Notes: generated by a model from the sequence alone, not told the origin. A stretch of DNA of 64,000 bases from Nocardia stercoris (GCF_003696265.1 NZ_RFFH01000005.1:186001-250000), one strand, 5' to 3'. Positions 18,229 through 29,201 are shown, numbered from the stretch's first letter. Made by a program: numbers and translations.

Positions 18229-19140
18229 TTATTCGCCGGCGCTGGTCGCGACGAGTCGTTCGGCGGCAGCCAGCAACCGGGCACGCAATGGTGCGGCGTG
18301 GTCGGCCAGTTCGGCCTGGGCGCGGGCGTATTCGGCGCGGCCGGAGGCTGTTTCGATGCGGACCGGGGTGTAGCCGAGGGCGGAGAGGTCGTAGGGGCTG
18401 GCGCGCATGTCGAGTTCACGTGCGGCACAGGCCAGTTCGAAGCAGTCGAGCAGCAGCTCGGAGTCGATCAGCGGGACCAGCTTGAAACCCCACTTGTACA
18501 GGTCCATGTTCGCGTGCAGGCAGCCCGGCTGCTCGCGGTCCGGCTGGCCCGCGCGGGTCAGCGGGAGGGTGTTGCGCGGCACCGCGTCCGGGGTGAAGAA
18601 ACGGTACGCATCGAAATGGGTGCAGCGCAGCGACATCGACTCCACCACCGCATCCGTCCCGGCCGCGCCCAGCCGCAGCGGCACCTGCTCGTGGCGCACC
18701 TCGTCGGTGCGATACACCATCGCCCACTCGTGCAACCCGAAACAGGACAGCTGCGGCGGCCGGGACGCGGTGGCGCGCAGCAGCGTCGCCACGAACTCGA
18801 CGGTCGGCCGCCGCCGGTCCAGGAACGCGGGATCCGCGGTCCACGCGGGCCCGCCGGTGGTCGACACCTCGTGGTAGCCGCGGCTGCCCGCGTACTCCTG
18901 CGCCCCGGCCAGCGCCACCCCGAACCCCGGATGCCACCGCCGCAGCTGCGCGGGTTTGTGACCGTAGTAGGTGAACAGGAAGTCGACGACCGGGTGTTTG
19001 GCGCCCGTGGCCCGGCGCTCGACGTGCGCGCCGATCAGCTCGGCGACCCGCTCCCGGTGCGCGGCCGCCCGAGCACGCCACTCCTCCTGCGGCAGAAACC
19101 GCAGGTCCAGGGCTTGCTCGGGGGCGTCGTGCACGTTCAT
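18229..19140 (-). CDS. Conserved actinobacterial protein annotated as 3-methyladenine DNA glycosylase
   Basis: 303 residues. Matches a family usually labelled 3-methyladenine DNA glycosylase in Actinobacteria by its N-terminal block WRARAAAHRERVAELIGAH and HPVVDFLFTYYGHKPAQLRRWHPG; I recognise the family but cannot see helix-hairpin-helix or other glycosylase motifs, so the enzymatic label is uncertain. Further features are SCFGLHEWAMVYR, THFDAYRFFTPDA and a central GCLHANMDLYKWGFKL. ATG 19140 has GGGAG 10 bases upstream. Overlaps no gene; its TAA stop coincides with the broken end of the thioesterase remnant. Confidence 0.75.
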   Translation of the reverse strand: MNVHDAPEQALDLRFLPQEEWRARAAAHRERVAELIGAHVERRATGAKHPVVDFLFTYYGHKPAQLRRWHPGFGVALAGAQEYAGSRGYHEVSTTGGPAWTADPAFLDRRRPTVEFVATLLRATASRPPQLSCFGLHEWAMVYRTDEVRHEQVPLRLGAAGTDAVVESMSLRCTHFDAYRFFTPDAVPRNTLPLTRAGQPDREQPGCLHANMDLYKWGFKLVPLIDSELLLDCFELACAARELDMRASPYDLSALGYTPVRIETASGRAEYARAQAELADHAAPLRARLLAAAERLVATSAGE

Positions 19141-19321
19141 CCCGACCATTCTCCCGCACCGAGTGGTGGCGATCGAACGCCCCCGGACTGGGCTCGGACG
19201 GCGGGCACGGGATAAGCACCGCTGGCTTCGCGGCGAGCTGCCGGGCACGCCAACCATGTATCTGACCGGACCGCGGCGGGAACGACCGCTCCCGGCCGCG
19301 CGATCGGGAGGTTTCCCGGTG

Positions 19322-19837
19322 TCAGGCGGTGATCAGGGTGGTGGTCACCGGGGTCGGGTTGGTGGTCAGGTCCAGCACGGGGCAGTGTGCATCGACCGCC
19401 TTCTGCAGTTCGCGGTAGCGGTCGGCGGTTTCCGGTCCGTGGAGCCGGACCTGGACGCGGACGGCTCCGAAGCCGGGCCGGACCGTGTCGTCGAGGCCGA
19501 AGAAGCCGCGGACGTCCAGATCGCCCTCGGCCTCGATCGTCAGGTCGTCGACCACGATTCCCAGGCGCTGGGCCCAGAACCGGTAGGTCACCACCTGGCA
19601 GGAGATGAGTGCCGCCAGATACGCCTCCACCGGGTTGGGCGCACTACCGGCACCGCCGAGCACCGGGGGTTCGTCGATGCGAATCGTGTACTGCCCCAAG
19701 GAAATCGAGCTGCCGACCGTGCCTTCCGGGGTGCCGGAGGCGCGGAAGACCACCTGCGCCCGGGCCGCGTCCTCGGCGATCGCCGCAGCGGTCGCGTCGA
19801 CGATAGCGTTCAGCGGTGTGCTCACGTCGGATGTCAT
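19322..19837 (-). CDS. OsmC-family peroxiredoxin-like protein
   Basis: 171 residues. OsmC/Ohr-type thiol hydroperoxide reductase: the two reactive cysteines are C80 (AALISCQVVTYRFWA) and C152 (DAHCPVLD), and the first is preceded by APNPVEAYLAAL as in the family. The catalytic arginine is probably among the RGFFGL residues but cannot be fixed by eye. Likely detoxifies organic or fatty-acid hydroperoxides in the cytoplasm with a dithiol partner. ATG 19837. Divergent from the gene at 20011 across 173 bases. Confidence 0.88.
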   Translation of the reverse strand: MTSDVSTPLNAIVDATAAAIAEDAARAQVVFRASGTPEGTVGSSISLGQYTIRIDEPPVLGGAGSAPNPVEAYLAALISCQVVTYRFWAQRLGIVVDDLTIEAEGDLDVRGFFGLDDTVRPGFGAVRVQVRLHGPETADRYRELQKAVDAHCPVLDLTTNPTPVTTTLITA

Positions 19838-20010
19838 ATCGGTACGCTATTGCCGTATTCGGGCACCGGCGAGGGTTGCGCTCAGTGTGCGCGGAATCAC
19901 CAGCCGGGGAGGCGATCTCGGGTCGCCCGTCGGACCTCGCGGCGTTCGACGACGTGATCGGCGGCCGGTGGGTACACCTTGGCGATGTCGAGGACAGGGG
20001 AGGAGCGAAC

Positions 20011-20799
20011 ATGACGGATCCTGTTGCGGTCGCGCTGCTGGAGATGGCGCACCGGTTCGCGGAGCTGGCGTCGGCGGCGCCGGATCCGGATCGCGAGGTG
20101 ACGGCTACGCCCGGCTGGTCGGTCACCGATGTCCTCGGGCATGTCGCCTCGGAACCGTCCCGCTACCGTGAACTCGCCATGGGCGCGGGTACGTGGCCCG
20201 CACGCGCGGCCGACCTGCCGGCCTTCAACGCCGAACAGATTCGTTCTCTGCCGACCCGGGACCCGAGGCAGTTGGCGCGCACCCTGATCGCCGACACCGA
20301 GTCGCTGATCGCGACCGTCGACGGGTTCGGCGGCGAACCACGCACCATGATGTTCGACGGTGATCAGCGCGTCCGAGTCGACCGTGCCCGCGGCACGCTG
20401 CTCGGCGAATTCGTCGTCCACGGCTACGACATCGCCCGGATGCTCGGCCGTCCCTGGCCCATCGATCCCGCGCTGGTGCCGATGATCATGGACGGGCTGA
20501 ATCAAGTGACACCCGCGTGGGTCGATCCGGTTCGAACCGGCAGGCACACCGCCACATACGAATACCGGCTTCGGGGACTCGCGCGGTATGTGTACCGCTT
20601 CGTCGATGGCCGGCTGGTCGTCGACCACGACACGCCGGGGCCGGTCGACGTCCACATCAGTGCCGAGCCGGTGACCGCGCTGCTGCTGAACTACGGCCGG
20701 ATCGGACCGTTGCTGCCGTCCCTGAACGGACGGCTGTTGGCGTGGGGCCGCAAGCCGTGGCTGGCCGCGGGGTTTTCGCGACGATTCCTGCCCGCGTAA
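20011..20799 (+). CDS. Mycothiol-dependent maleylpyruvate isomerase-type (DinB-like) protein
   Basis: 262 residues. N-terminal DinB-like four-helix metal-binding domain of the MDMPI type: TATPGWSVTDVLGHVASEPSRYRELAM and, further on, GEFVVHGYDIARMLGRPWPID, which contains the third metal-binding histidine region (FVVHGYD). A C-terminal sterol-carrier-like region follows (RLRGLARYVYRFVDGRLVVD). Such proteins transfer or isomerise with mycothiol as cofactor, but the true substrate cannot be told. ATG 20011 has GGGGAGGAG 7 bases upstream. Presence of this family agrees with an actinobacterial, mycothiol-making host. Confidence 0.8.
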   Translation: MTDPVAVALLEMAHRFAELASAAPDPDREVTATPGWSVTDVLGHVASEPSRYRELAMGAGTWPARAADLPAFNAEQIRSLPTRDPRQLARTLIADTESLIATVDGFGGEPRTMMFDGDQRVRVDRARGTLLGEFVVHGYDIARMLGRPWPIDPALVPMIMDGLNQVTPAWVDPVRTGRHTATYEYRLRGLARYVYRFVDGRLVVDHDTPGPVDVHISAEPVTALLLNYGRIGPLLPSLNGRLLAWGRKPWLAAGFSRRFLPA

Positions 20800-20874
20800 T
20801 TCGCGCGGGGCCTGCCAATTGTGGCGGCAGGCAGCCGGATTCGGTCATGCCGGCGCCGTCTACGACCGCGGCCG

Positions 20875-22002
20875 CTAGCGGATCGCCCGGATCGGTACCA
20901 CCTGGACCGCGTTCACGCCGTACCCCAATCGGTTCCAGTGTGGCGTCCACGGCTGGGCGTCCCCGGCCGCGTCGACTGCCCGCGCGCGCAGCGCGGTCGG
21001 TCCGGGTTCGTCGATCGTGGTGGTCAGCTCCCATTCCCGCCAGCCCCCGCGGCTCGGATCACCCGACAGCCGCGCGGGGCGGGGGCTACGGTGGCCGAGC
21101 TGGACGACGACCTGAGTGACCGGTGCGCGGCCGGACCAGGCGACCCCGTGCACGGTGACCGGCCCGCAACGGACGACGCCGCCACTGGCCGGGTCGGTGA
21201 TCACCGCGCGAACCCGTTGCAGGCGAACCGGTTCGGTGACCGGCTGCGGTTCGCCCGGCCATTCGTAGACGTACTTGGTGGTCTGGAAGAACCCGGTGAA
21301 CGCGTGGTCGGCGACCACGATCCCGGTCAGCCACTTCACCGCCGCCATCCCGTACCAGCCCGGAACGACCAACCGCAGCGGGGCACCGTGCGGCGCCGAC
21401 AGCGGCTCGCCGTTCATGGCATAGGCCAGCAAGGCGCCGCTGCGGCAGGCCTCGTCGACCTCGAGGCTGCGCTCGTAGCGCACGAGGCCGGCCTGTCCCT
21501 CGACCGGGCCGCGGTCGGCGCCGCGGAACACCACCGCGCGGGCATCGTCGGCGAGGCCCGCCCGCGCCAGCACCTCGAGCAGTGGGACTCCGGTCCAGTC
21601 CGCGGTACCGACCGCGCCCAGCCCCCACTGCTCGCCCGGCGCGGGCGGCTCGAGGGCGGTGCGACCGTTGCCCGCGCACTCCAGGGTGACCGTCGTCGTC
21701 CGCGACGGCATCCGCCGCAGGTCCGCCAAGGTCCATTCCGACGGATGTGCCACGAGTCCGCCGATCCGCAGTCGCCACCGGTTCGGGTCGAGGACGGGAA
21801 TCCGGAAGTGATTCCGTTGATAGAACAGCGCATTCGGTGTCGTGCGCCCGGTCAGTGCGGACAGGGGTGTCTCGGCGTTGAGCGGGTCGGCGCGCAGGAC
21901 GATCAGGCCGGCGGCCACGGCCTGCCGCATCGCCTCCGGCGCGCTCAGCTCCGGCGCGGTCCGCCCGGTCGCCCACCTCATCGACGGCACCACCGAGTTC
22001 AC
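20875..22002 (-). CDS. Sulfite-oxidase-like molybdopterin enzyme
   Basis: 375 residues from GTG 22002. Molybdenum-cofactor domain of the sulfite oxidase family: FYQRNHFRIPVLDPNRWRLRI, the cofactor cysteine in VTLECAGNGR, WTGVPLLEVLARAGL, APHGAPLRLVVPGWYGM and KWLTGIVV, followed by the C-terminal dimerisation (Ig-like) domain ending RLGYGVNAVQVVPI. No signal peptide or heme domain, so it is probably cytoplasmic with an unknown electron acceptor. GTG 22002 overlaps by GTGA the stop of a 31-codon upstream ORF (21999-22094). ATG 21981 (MRWATGRT) is an alternative start. Homologs usually extend a little further N-terminally; a TAG lies in frame 9 codons upstream, so the 5' end may be damaged. Confidence 0.85.
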   Translation of the reverse strand: MNSVVPSMRWATGRTAPELSAPEAMRQAVAAGLIVLRADPLNAETPLSALTGRTTPNALFYQRNHFRIPVLDPNRWRLRIGGLVAHPSEWTLADLRRMPSRTTTVTLECAGNGRTALEPPAPGEQWGLGAVGTADWTGVPLLEVLARAGLADDARAVVFRGADRGPVEGQAGLVRYERSLEVDEACRSGALLAYAMNGEPLSAPHGAPLRLVVPGWYGMAAVKWLTGIVVADHAFTGFFQTTKYVYEWPGEPQPVTEPVRLQRVRAVITDPASGGVVRCGPVTVHGVAWSGRAPVTQVVVQLGHRSPRPARLSGDPSRGGWREWELTTTIDEPGPTALRARAVDAAGDAQPWTPHWNRLGYGVNAVQVVPIRAIR

Positions 22003-22094
22003 CGGCAGGTCGTCGGCCCGGGCCTACCACGCCCCGACGCGGGGTGGTCGATCACCGCCTGTGCCGCGGCTCGGGGGTCGTCGACGCCGGTCAT
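21999..22094 (-). CDS. 31-codon ORF coupled to the molybdoenzyme gene
   Basis: Encodes MTGVDDPRAAAQAVIDHP and a short tail, ending in TGA that overlaps the GTG start of the molybdoenzyme (GTGA). An AAAGGGG precedes its ATG by 12 bases. It could be a leader peptide that couples translation, or the true N-terminus of the enzyme shifted out of frame; the composition of its first 18 codons is protein-like. Confidence 0.4.
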   Translation of the reverse strand: MTGVDDPRAAAQAVIDHPASGRGRPGPTTCR

Positions 22095-22294
22095 GAGATC
22101 CGCACCCCTTTCTCGATGTCGGCGGCGCGGCGCAGCCGGTGCGCCGCGTCGTCCCTGACCAGGGCGGCGCGATACGGCGAGGCTCCGGCGGGATCCGCGC
22201 CTACCGGCCCAACGGTGGCCGGTACCTCCTCCTGCCGTCGCGTATAGCCGTACCCTACGCCGCGACAGGCGGCGTTGCGATGGGCCCGCGCCGG
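22095..22294 (-). other. 200-bp region between the CNNM gene and the molybdoenzyme unit
   Basis: On the - strand the frame after the CNNM stop codon stays open for 67 codons and its later part looks coding (EEVPATVGPVGADPAGASPY, RDDAAHRLRRAADIEKGVRI), ending in TGA that overlaps the ATG of the 31-codon ORF. A very strong AGGAGGAGG is at 22225-22233, but no standard start codon follows in this frame. Either an unusual start, a sequence change, or chance. Confidence 0.3.
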
Positions 22295-23356
22295 CTACTC
22301 CATCACCTGGTGGGTCGCGTCCCGCACGGTTCCCACGAACTCCTCCACCAGGTCCTCGAGTGCGACGATGCCGACCGTGGCGCCGCGCACGTCGACCACG
22401 CGCCCCAGGTGACTGCTCGTGCGGCGCAGGCGGGCCAGCGCCTCGTCCAGGGCGGTGCCCCGGCCGACCGTGGGCAGCGGGCGGATATCGGTGTGCGGAA
22501 TCGACGTGGTGGGGCCGGCGTCGGCGGCGACCAGGTCGAGTACGTCCTTCACGTGCAGGTAGCCGACCAGCATGCCGTCGGCGGCCCGCACCGGATACCG
22601 GGAGAACCCGGTCTCCGCGACCGCTGCCTCGATGTCGCCGAGCCGGCAGGCGTCACCGCGCAGCGGCACACTGCGGGTGCTGGCCAGCGGCACCATCACA
22701 TCGGCGACGGTCCGGTCGGTGGTGCCCAGCGCCTGGGTGAGCCGGCGGTGCTCCTGCGCGTCGAGCAGGCCCTCCGACCGGGACTCACCGATCATCTCGG
22801 CCAGCTCGACCGTCGACACCGTCGCGTCCAGTTCGTCCTTCTGCTCGATCCGCAACACTCGCAACGTGAGATTGGCGAGGAAGTTGTAGAGCCCGGTCAC
22901 CGGCCGGGCCAGCCGCAACCACCACAACAACCCCGGAACCAGCAGCAGCGCAACCTTTTCCGGGCCGGCCAGGGCGATGTTCTTCGGGATCATCTCGCCC
23001 AGCAACATGTGCGCCACCACCACGACCGCCAACGCCACCGCGAACGCGATCGGATGCTGCAACCCGGCCGGTACCCGCAGCAGTTCGAACGGGCGGCCCA
23101 GCAGGTGGGTGGCGGCCGGTTCACCGATCCGGCCCAGCAGCAGCGAGCAGATCGTCACCCCGAGCTGAGCCGCCGCCAGCATCAGTGACAGCTGCTCGCC
23201 GGCGCGAATCACCGTGCGAGCGCCGTGTTTTCCCTGCGCGGCCAAGGCCTCGAGCCGGTCGCGGCGCGCGGTGATCAGCGCGAACTCGGCGCCGACGAAG
23301 AACGCGTTACCGGCCACCAGGACCAGGGTGAGGATCACTCCGAGCCAGTCATTCAC
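22295..23356 (-). CDS. CNNM/CorC-family membrane protein (second of pair)
   Basis: 353 residues. Four-helix DUF21 transmembrane domain at residues 1-170 ([51 protein letters not shown]), then a CBS-domain pair ([38 protein letters not shown]). Members take part in Mg2+/Co2+ handling or ion-dependent transport and were formerly called hemolysins. The usual C-terminal CorC/HlyC domain is nearly absent, so this copy is shorter than its partner. GTG 23356 overlaps the stop of the upstream gene by 8 bases, so the two are translationally coupled. The pair matches Rv1841c/Rv1842c. Confidence 0.92.
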   Translation of the reverse strand: MNDWLGVILTLVLVAGNAFFVGAEFALITARRDRLEALAAQGKHGARTVIRAGEQLSLMLAAAQLGVTICSLLLGRIGEPAATHLLGRPFELLRVPAGLQHPIAFAVALAVVVVAHMLLGEMIPKNIALAGPEKVALLLVPGLLWWLRLARPVTGLYNFLANLTLRVLRIEQKDELDATVSTVELAEMIGESRSEGLLDAQEHRRLTQALGTTDRTVADVMVPLASTRSVPLRGDACRLGDIEAAVAETGFSRYPVRAADGMLVGYLHVKDVLDLVAADAGPTTSIPHTDIRPLPTVGRGTALDEALARLRRTSSHLGRVVDVRGATVGIVALEDLVEEFVGTVRDATHQVME

Positions 23357-24725
23357 CGGCGTCCTCCCGTTCGGTGCGGACCTGGATGTCGGCCGGAGAC
23401 AACAGGATTCGGTCGATGCGGCGGCCGTCCATCCGTTCCACCCGGGCCGTCCAGCCACTCGACGACTTCGGTGCGTGCGGTGCCGCCGGCAACCCGACCC
23501 GGTCCCCGGCCTCGGGGATCCGGCCCAGCAGGGTCAGCACCAGGCCGCCGAGGGTTTCGTATTCGCCTTCGGGTGCTTCGTATCCGGTGGCGCGGGCCAC
23601 CTCGTCGATCCGCAACAGGCCCGAGCAGTTCCAGCCGTCGGACGTGCGCCGCACATCCAGTTCCTGCGCGTCGTGCTCGTCGCGGACGTCACCGAGGATC
23701 TCCTCGATCAGGTCCTCCATGGTCACCAGGCCCGCGGTGCCGCCGTATTCGTCGACGACCAGCGCGACCTGCATACCGTCGGCGCGCACCCGGTCCAGCA
23801 CCTCGTCGCCGTCCAGGCTGGCCGGCACCGTCGGCACCACCCGGGCGACGTCACGCAACCGGATCGTGCGCCGCGCGGGCGGCGGATGGCCGAAGACCTG
23901 CTTGACGTGCACGATGCCGAGCGTGTCGTCCAGGTCGCCGTTGACGACGACCGGGAAGCGCGAGAAGCCGGTGCGCGCGGCCGCGGCGACGAGATCGGCG
24001 AGGGTGTCGCCCTCGTCGAGCACCTCGATCTTGACGCGCGGGGTCATCAGTTCCTCGGCGCTGCGCTCCCCGAACTCCAGGGAGCGATCGACGACCTGCG
24101 CGGTCCGCACATCGAGCACACCGCGCTGCGCCGACGTGCGGACCAGCGAACCGAGCTCCTCGGGGGAGCGCGCCGAACGCAGTTCCTCGGCCGGTTCGAT
24201 GCCCAGGTGGCGCACCACCCAGTTGGCGACACCGTTGAGCAGTTTGATCAGCCAGCTGAAGGCGGAGGAGAACGCGATCATCGGGCCGGCGGTGAGCCGG
24301 GCGCTGGCGATCGGCTTGGCGATCGCGATGTTCTTGGGCACCAGCTCGCCGTAGACCATGGACAGCGAGGTCGCCAGGACCAGCGACAGCACCACGGCCA
24401 GCTGTTCGGCACCCCTGTCGCCCAGGCCGACCGCGGTGCCGAGCGGGCGGAACAGGCCCGAGAGCACCGGTTCGGCGATGTAACCGGTGACCAGGGTGGT
24501 GATGGTGATGCCGAGCTGAGCACCCGACAACTGGAAGGACAGGGTGCGATGCGCGCGACGGACCATGCGGTCGCGGCGGTCGCCCGTGCGGGCGCGCGCC
24601 TCGACGGTGCTGCGCTCGACGGTGGTGAGCGAGAATTCGGCGGAGACGAACAACGCGGTGCCGGCGGTCAAGGCCACGAACCCCGCCAGGCTGAGCAGAG
24701 TGAGCAGGATCGACACGATCAGCAC
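23349..24725 (-). CDS. CNNM/CorC-family membrane protein (first of pair)
   Basis: 458 residues. DUF21 transmembrane domain (residues 1-180: [53 protein letters not shown]), CBS pair ([39 protein letters not shown]) and a C-terminal CorC/HlyC domain with the final strand [14 protein letters not shown]. All three modules are present, so this is the complete-length partner. GTG 24725 overlaps the stop of a possible short upstream ORF. The two proteins probably form a heterodimer in the cytoplasmic membrane. Confidence 0.92.
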   Translation of the reverse strand: MLIVSILLTLLSLAGFVALTAGTALFVSAEFSLTTVERSTVEARARTGDRRDRMVRRAHRTLSFQLSGAQLGITITTLVTGYIAEPVLSGLFRPLGTAVGLGDRGAEQLAVVLSLVLATSLSMVYGELVPKNIAIAKPIASARLTAGPMIAFSSAFSWLIKLLNGVANWVVRHLGIEPAEELRSARSPEELGSLVRTSAQRGVLDVRTAQVVDRSLEFGERSAEELMTPRVKIEVLDEGDTLADLVAAAARTGFSRFPVVVNGDLDDTLGIVHVKQVFGHPPPARRTIRLRDVARVVPTVPASLDGDEVLDRVRADGMQVALVVDEYGGTAGLVTMEDLIEEILGDVRDEHDAQELDVRRTSDGWNCSGLLRIDEVARATGYEAPEGEYETLGGLVLTLLGRIPEAGDRVGLPAAPHAPKSSSGWTARVERMDGRRIDRILLSPADIQVRTEREDAGE

Positions 24726-24832
24726 CGCCCCGGATGAGGCTCGGGGTCCGGATCGACAGGGGCGCCGGGTTTGTCACCCGGCTCGGTAGAGGAGCCCTCC
24801 ACAGTGGTGGCGCCCTCGGACGCGGGTGACAA
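24719..24832 (-). CDS. Possible 37-residue leader ORF
   Basis: TTG at 24832 is 5 bases after AAAGGAAC, a good ribosome site. The product is [19 protein letters not shown] then a Pro/Asp-rich end, and its TGA overlaps the GTG start of the CNNM gene. Third-position GC is high and no hydrophobic part is present. It may couple translation of the membrane protein; it may also be chance. Confidence 0.3.
   Translation of the reverse strand: MSPASEGATTVEGSSTEPGDKPGAPVDPDPEPHPGRC
24764..24782 (-). terminator. Hairpin downstream of guaB1
   Basis: Perfect 7-bp arms GCCGGGT and ACCCGGC with loop TTGTC in the 266-bp gap between guaB1 and the CNNM pair. It lies inside the possible short ORF, so it might instead be an attenuator. 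The remaining part of the gap shows nothing clear. Confidence 0.3.
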
Positions 24833-24991
24833 CTTGTTCCTTTCGGACAGCCGGAATCTGAGTGCCCACAGCCCGGCGAACCGGACAGGGGAGCCGCGGC
24901 GGCGATCTACGCGACCCGGCAATCTTCATGCTACCGGGTGCGCGCACAGCGGTCGCGGGGACGTACTTCAGCCCGGCGTGGTCCGGGCCGC

Positions 24992-26548
<1,557 letters not shown>

Positions 26549-26560
26549 CTAGGAGTTTGC

Positions 26561-28111
26561 TCAGCGCTTGCCGCGGTGGCCCGGACGGTTGCCGACGGCG
26601 CGGTTTCGGCGGAAGTTGTTCGGCGTGTCGGATTTCTGCGGCGTGTCCGGGAGCGGGGGCGCGGCGGGATCCGGCACCGCGCGGCCACTGGGCGGGCGGG
26701 CGGCGGTCAACTTCGTGAGGATCCGGTCGCCCGACGCGACGGCGGTGATCGTGACCGGAATGCTTGCGGCGGTGAACAACTCCTCGGTGGTCGCGCGTTC
26801 GTCCGGGGTGGTGAGGGTGACCACGGTGCCGGTGGCGCCGGCGCGGGCGGTGCGGCCGGCGCGGTGGACGTAATCCTTGGGGTCTTCCGGTGGGTCCACG
26901 TGCAGGACCAGGGAGACGTCGTCGACGTGGATGCCCCGAGCGGCGACGTCGGTGGCGACCAGGGCCGAGGCCTTGCCGCCGGCGAAGGCGGCGAGGGCGC
27001 GGGTGCGCTGGTTCTGGGTGCGGCCACCGTGCAGCACGACGGCGGGAACCCCGGCCTCCAGCAGGCGGCGGCCGAGTTTGTCGGCGGCGTACTGGGTGCG
27101 GACGAACAGCAGCGTGCGACCGGGACGAGCCGCTATGTGTGCCACCACATGTCGCTTGTCGGCGGGGCGGACCACGAAGAGATGGTGGGTGACCGCGGGG
27201 GTCGCGGTCGGCGGTTGTGTCGGATGCTGTTGTCCCGCAGCGGAATCGGCTGGAATGCCGGATGCCGATCGGGCCGGACGACGGCCCGCGACCGCGGGTG
27301 CGGTCCCGGGCGACGGATTCGCGGGCTGCGTCGAAAGACCTTCTGCCGCAACGGAATCGATCGAGCTGCGGCCGCCGGTAGCTGGGCTCGGGTGCTGTTC
27401 GGCGGCACTCGGATCGGCCGGCTGCCCGGCGTCGTGATCCGAATTCGGCCGGTGTGCACCGGTCGCGGCGCCGGTGCCGTCCACCGCGTGCCGAACCGGA
27501 TCGTGCAGATAGCGCGCGACCAGCTCGTCCACCGCGCCGTCGAGGGTGGCGGAGAACAGCAGGTGCTGGGCATCGTCGGGCATGCGGTCGAGCAGGTCGG
27601 TGACCTGCGGCAGGAAACCCAGCTGGGCCATGTGGTCGGCTTCGTCGATGGTCGCCACCCGCACCGCGTCGAGGTCGGCGGCGCGCTGGGCGATCAGGTC
27701 GGCCAGGCGGCCGGGGGTCGCGATCAGCACGTCGACGCCGCGGGTCAGGCGCTCGGCCTGGCGCTTGATCGGCATGCCGCCGACCGCGACGCCCAGGCGC
27801 AGGCCCAGCGACAGCGCCGGTTCGTCGAGCGCCCGTTCGATCTGCAGGGCCAGTTCGCGGGTCGGTGCGAGGATCACGCCGCGTGGCCGCCGGGGCGCGG
27901 ATACGCCGCGGGTCAGCCGCACCAGCAGCGGCAGACCGAAGGCGAGGGTCTTGCCGGAACCGGTTGCAGCGCGGCCGAGTACGTCGCGCCCGGCCAGGAT
28001 GTCGGGGATCACGGCCGCCTGGATCGGGAAGGCCGCGGTCAAGCCGCCGCGGCGCAGCGCCTGGACGAGCGGGACCGGCAGGCCCAGGTCGGCGAAGGTT
28101 CGCTCAGGCAC
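26561..28111 (-). CDS. DEAD-box RNA helicase with a long interdomain insert
   Basis: 516 residues. First RecA domain: AAFPIQAAVIPDILAGRDVL, Walker A ATGSGKT, PTRELALQIE, IDEADHMAQLGF, SAT. Second: RTQYAADKLGRRLL, ATDVAARGIHVDD, HRAGRTARAG. Between them is an unusual insert of about 100 residues (after HDPVRHAVDGTG up to HHLFVV), rich in Pro/Ala/Ser/Thr/Gln and without secondary structure, where normal DEAD helicases have a short linker. The basic tail ends RRNRAVGNRPGHRGKR. GTG 28111 overlaps the M56 peptidase stop by 8 bases, so it belongs to that operon. It occupies the site where M. tuberculosis has gnd1. Confidence 0.93.
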   Translation of the reverse strand: MPERTFADLGLPVPLVQALRRGGLTAAFPIQAAVIPDILAGRDVLGRAATGSGKTLAFGLPLLVRLTRGVSAPRRPRGVILAPTRELALQIERALDEPALSLGLRLGVAVGGMPIKRQAERLTRGVDVLIATPGRLADLIAQRAADLDAVRVATIDEADHMAQLGFLPQVTDLLDRMPDDAQHLLFSATLDGAVDELVARYLHDPVRHAVDGTGAATGAHRPNSDHDAGQPADPSAAEQHPSPATGGRSSIDSVAAEGLSTQPANPSPGTAPAVAGRRPARSASGIPADSAAGQQHPTQPPTATPAVTHHLFVVRPADKRHVVAHIAARPGRTLLFVRTQYAADKLGRRLLEAGVPAVVLHGGRTQNQRTRALAAFAGGKASALVATDVAARGIHVDDVSLVLHVDPPEDPKDYVHRAGRTARAGATGTVVTLTTPDERATTEELFTAASIPVTITAVASGDRILTKLTAARPPSGRAVPDPAAPPLPDTPQKSDTPNNFRRNRAVGNRPGHRGKR

Positions 28112-29051
28112 GGAACAACCGGGTGAGCTCCTGGAGCCAGGGAATCGCCACCGCCATGGTCGGCACCACCAGGATGGTGGCCGCGGCCAGATAGGCACCG
28201 GCCGCGATCCGCGGATCGCCCAGCGGGCCGGTCAGGCGCTGGATCCGGATCAGCGTGGACGGGCCGCCGACCGCCAGCGCGCCCTGCGGCGCAGTCGAAT
28301 TGGAGCAGGCCACCAGCGCGCGGGCCAGCGGCGTCGGCCCGGTCACCTTGACCGCGGAGTCGTCGGCGAGCAACTCGATCAGCAGTTTCACCGAATCCAG
28401 CGCGGACTTGCTGCGGACCACGCGCGGGAACGCCTCGTGCGCGGCGGTGAAGGCCTCCAGCACCAGGTCGTGGCGGGCTCGCAGGTGCGAGCGTTCGTGG
28501 CTGACGATGGCGGTCAGCTCGGTCTCGGACAGGTTCGCGAACGTGCCCTGGCTGAGCACCACACGCCGCCGGATCCCGGGCAGGCAGTAGGCGATCGGTT
28601 CGGCGGCGCCGAGCACCCGGATATCGGCGGAACGTCGTTCGGCGTGCTGGAATTCGCTCTGGTCCAGCAGGTCGACCAGCATGCGGTGGCGGGCCCGTCG
28701 GCGGCGGGTGTGCACGCCCACCCGGATCGCGGCGTAGATCAGCCGACCGCCGACCAGCAGCGTCAGCATGAATACGACGACATAGAGCGCCCAAACCGGC
28801 AGGCCGAGCGCGTCGATCTCCCGGGTCGGGGAGGTGGTGGGCCGGCCGTCGGTGCCGGGGACCAGCAGCAGGCTGGCGATGGCCAGTCCCGAGCCGAACG
28901 CGCTGAGCACGGCGGCCAGGGCCACGGCCTGCCACAGCACGAGCGCCGCGCGCGGCGTGCGGTACGGCCAGGTGGCACGGCTGAGCAACGCGGGTACCGG
29001 TCCCGCCAGAAGCAAGGCGAGACCGGCGAAGACCGGCGCGGTTGCGTTCAT
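28104..29051 (-). CDS. M56-family membrane metallopeptidase (BlaR-like sensor)
   Basis: 315 residues. Four to five transmembrane helices (about residues 4-22, 35-65, 83-108, 290-310) and the zinc peptidase motif H185-E-R-S-H189 with the following RARHD, as in the M56 family. In BlaR/MecR systems the membrane peptidase, when activated, inactivates the BlaI repressor; this one lacks the extracellular penicillin-binding sensor domain, as does Rv1845c of M. tuberculosis. Downstream of and on the same strand as blaI (150-base gap), consistent with a sensor-repressor pair. ATG 29051 has no strong ribosome site. Confidence 0.9.
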   Translation of the reverse strand: MNATAPVFAGLALLLAGPVPALLSRATWPYRTPRAALVLWQAVALAAVLSAFGSGLAIASLLLVPGTDGRPTTSPTREIDALGLPVWALYVVVFMLTLLVGGRLIYAAIRVGVHTRRRRARHRMLVDLLDQSEFQHAERRSADIRVLGAAEPIAYCLPGIRRRVVLSQGTFANLSETELTAIVSHERSHLRARHDLVLEAFTAAHEAFPRVVRSKSALDSVKLLIELLADDSAVKVTGPTPLARALVACSNSTAPQGALAVGGPSTLIRIQRLTGPLGDPRIAAGAYLAAATILVVPTMAVAIPWLQELTRLFRA

Positions 29052-29201
29052 GCTCAGCTCACTGCGTTGGGGGCCAATATCCGGAAGGGCCCGAGCCTAC
29101 CTGGTCCACCGGGGCATTTGCGAGAATCCGGGGACCGGGTGGGCGCGGTATCCGCGACCGGGTCACTGCTGCGGGAGAAGCCGGGGAGTGCGCTGCCGAG
29201 G

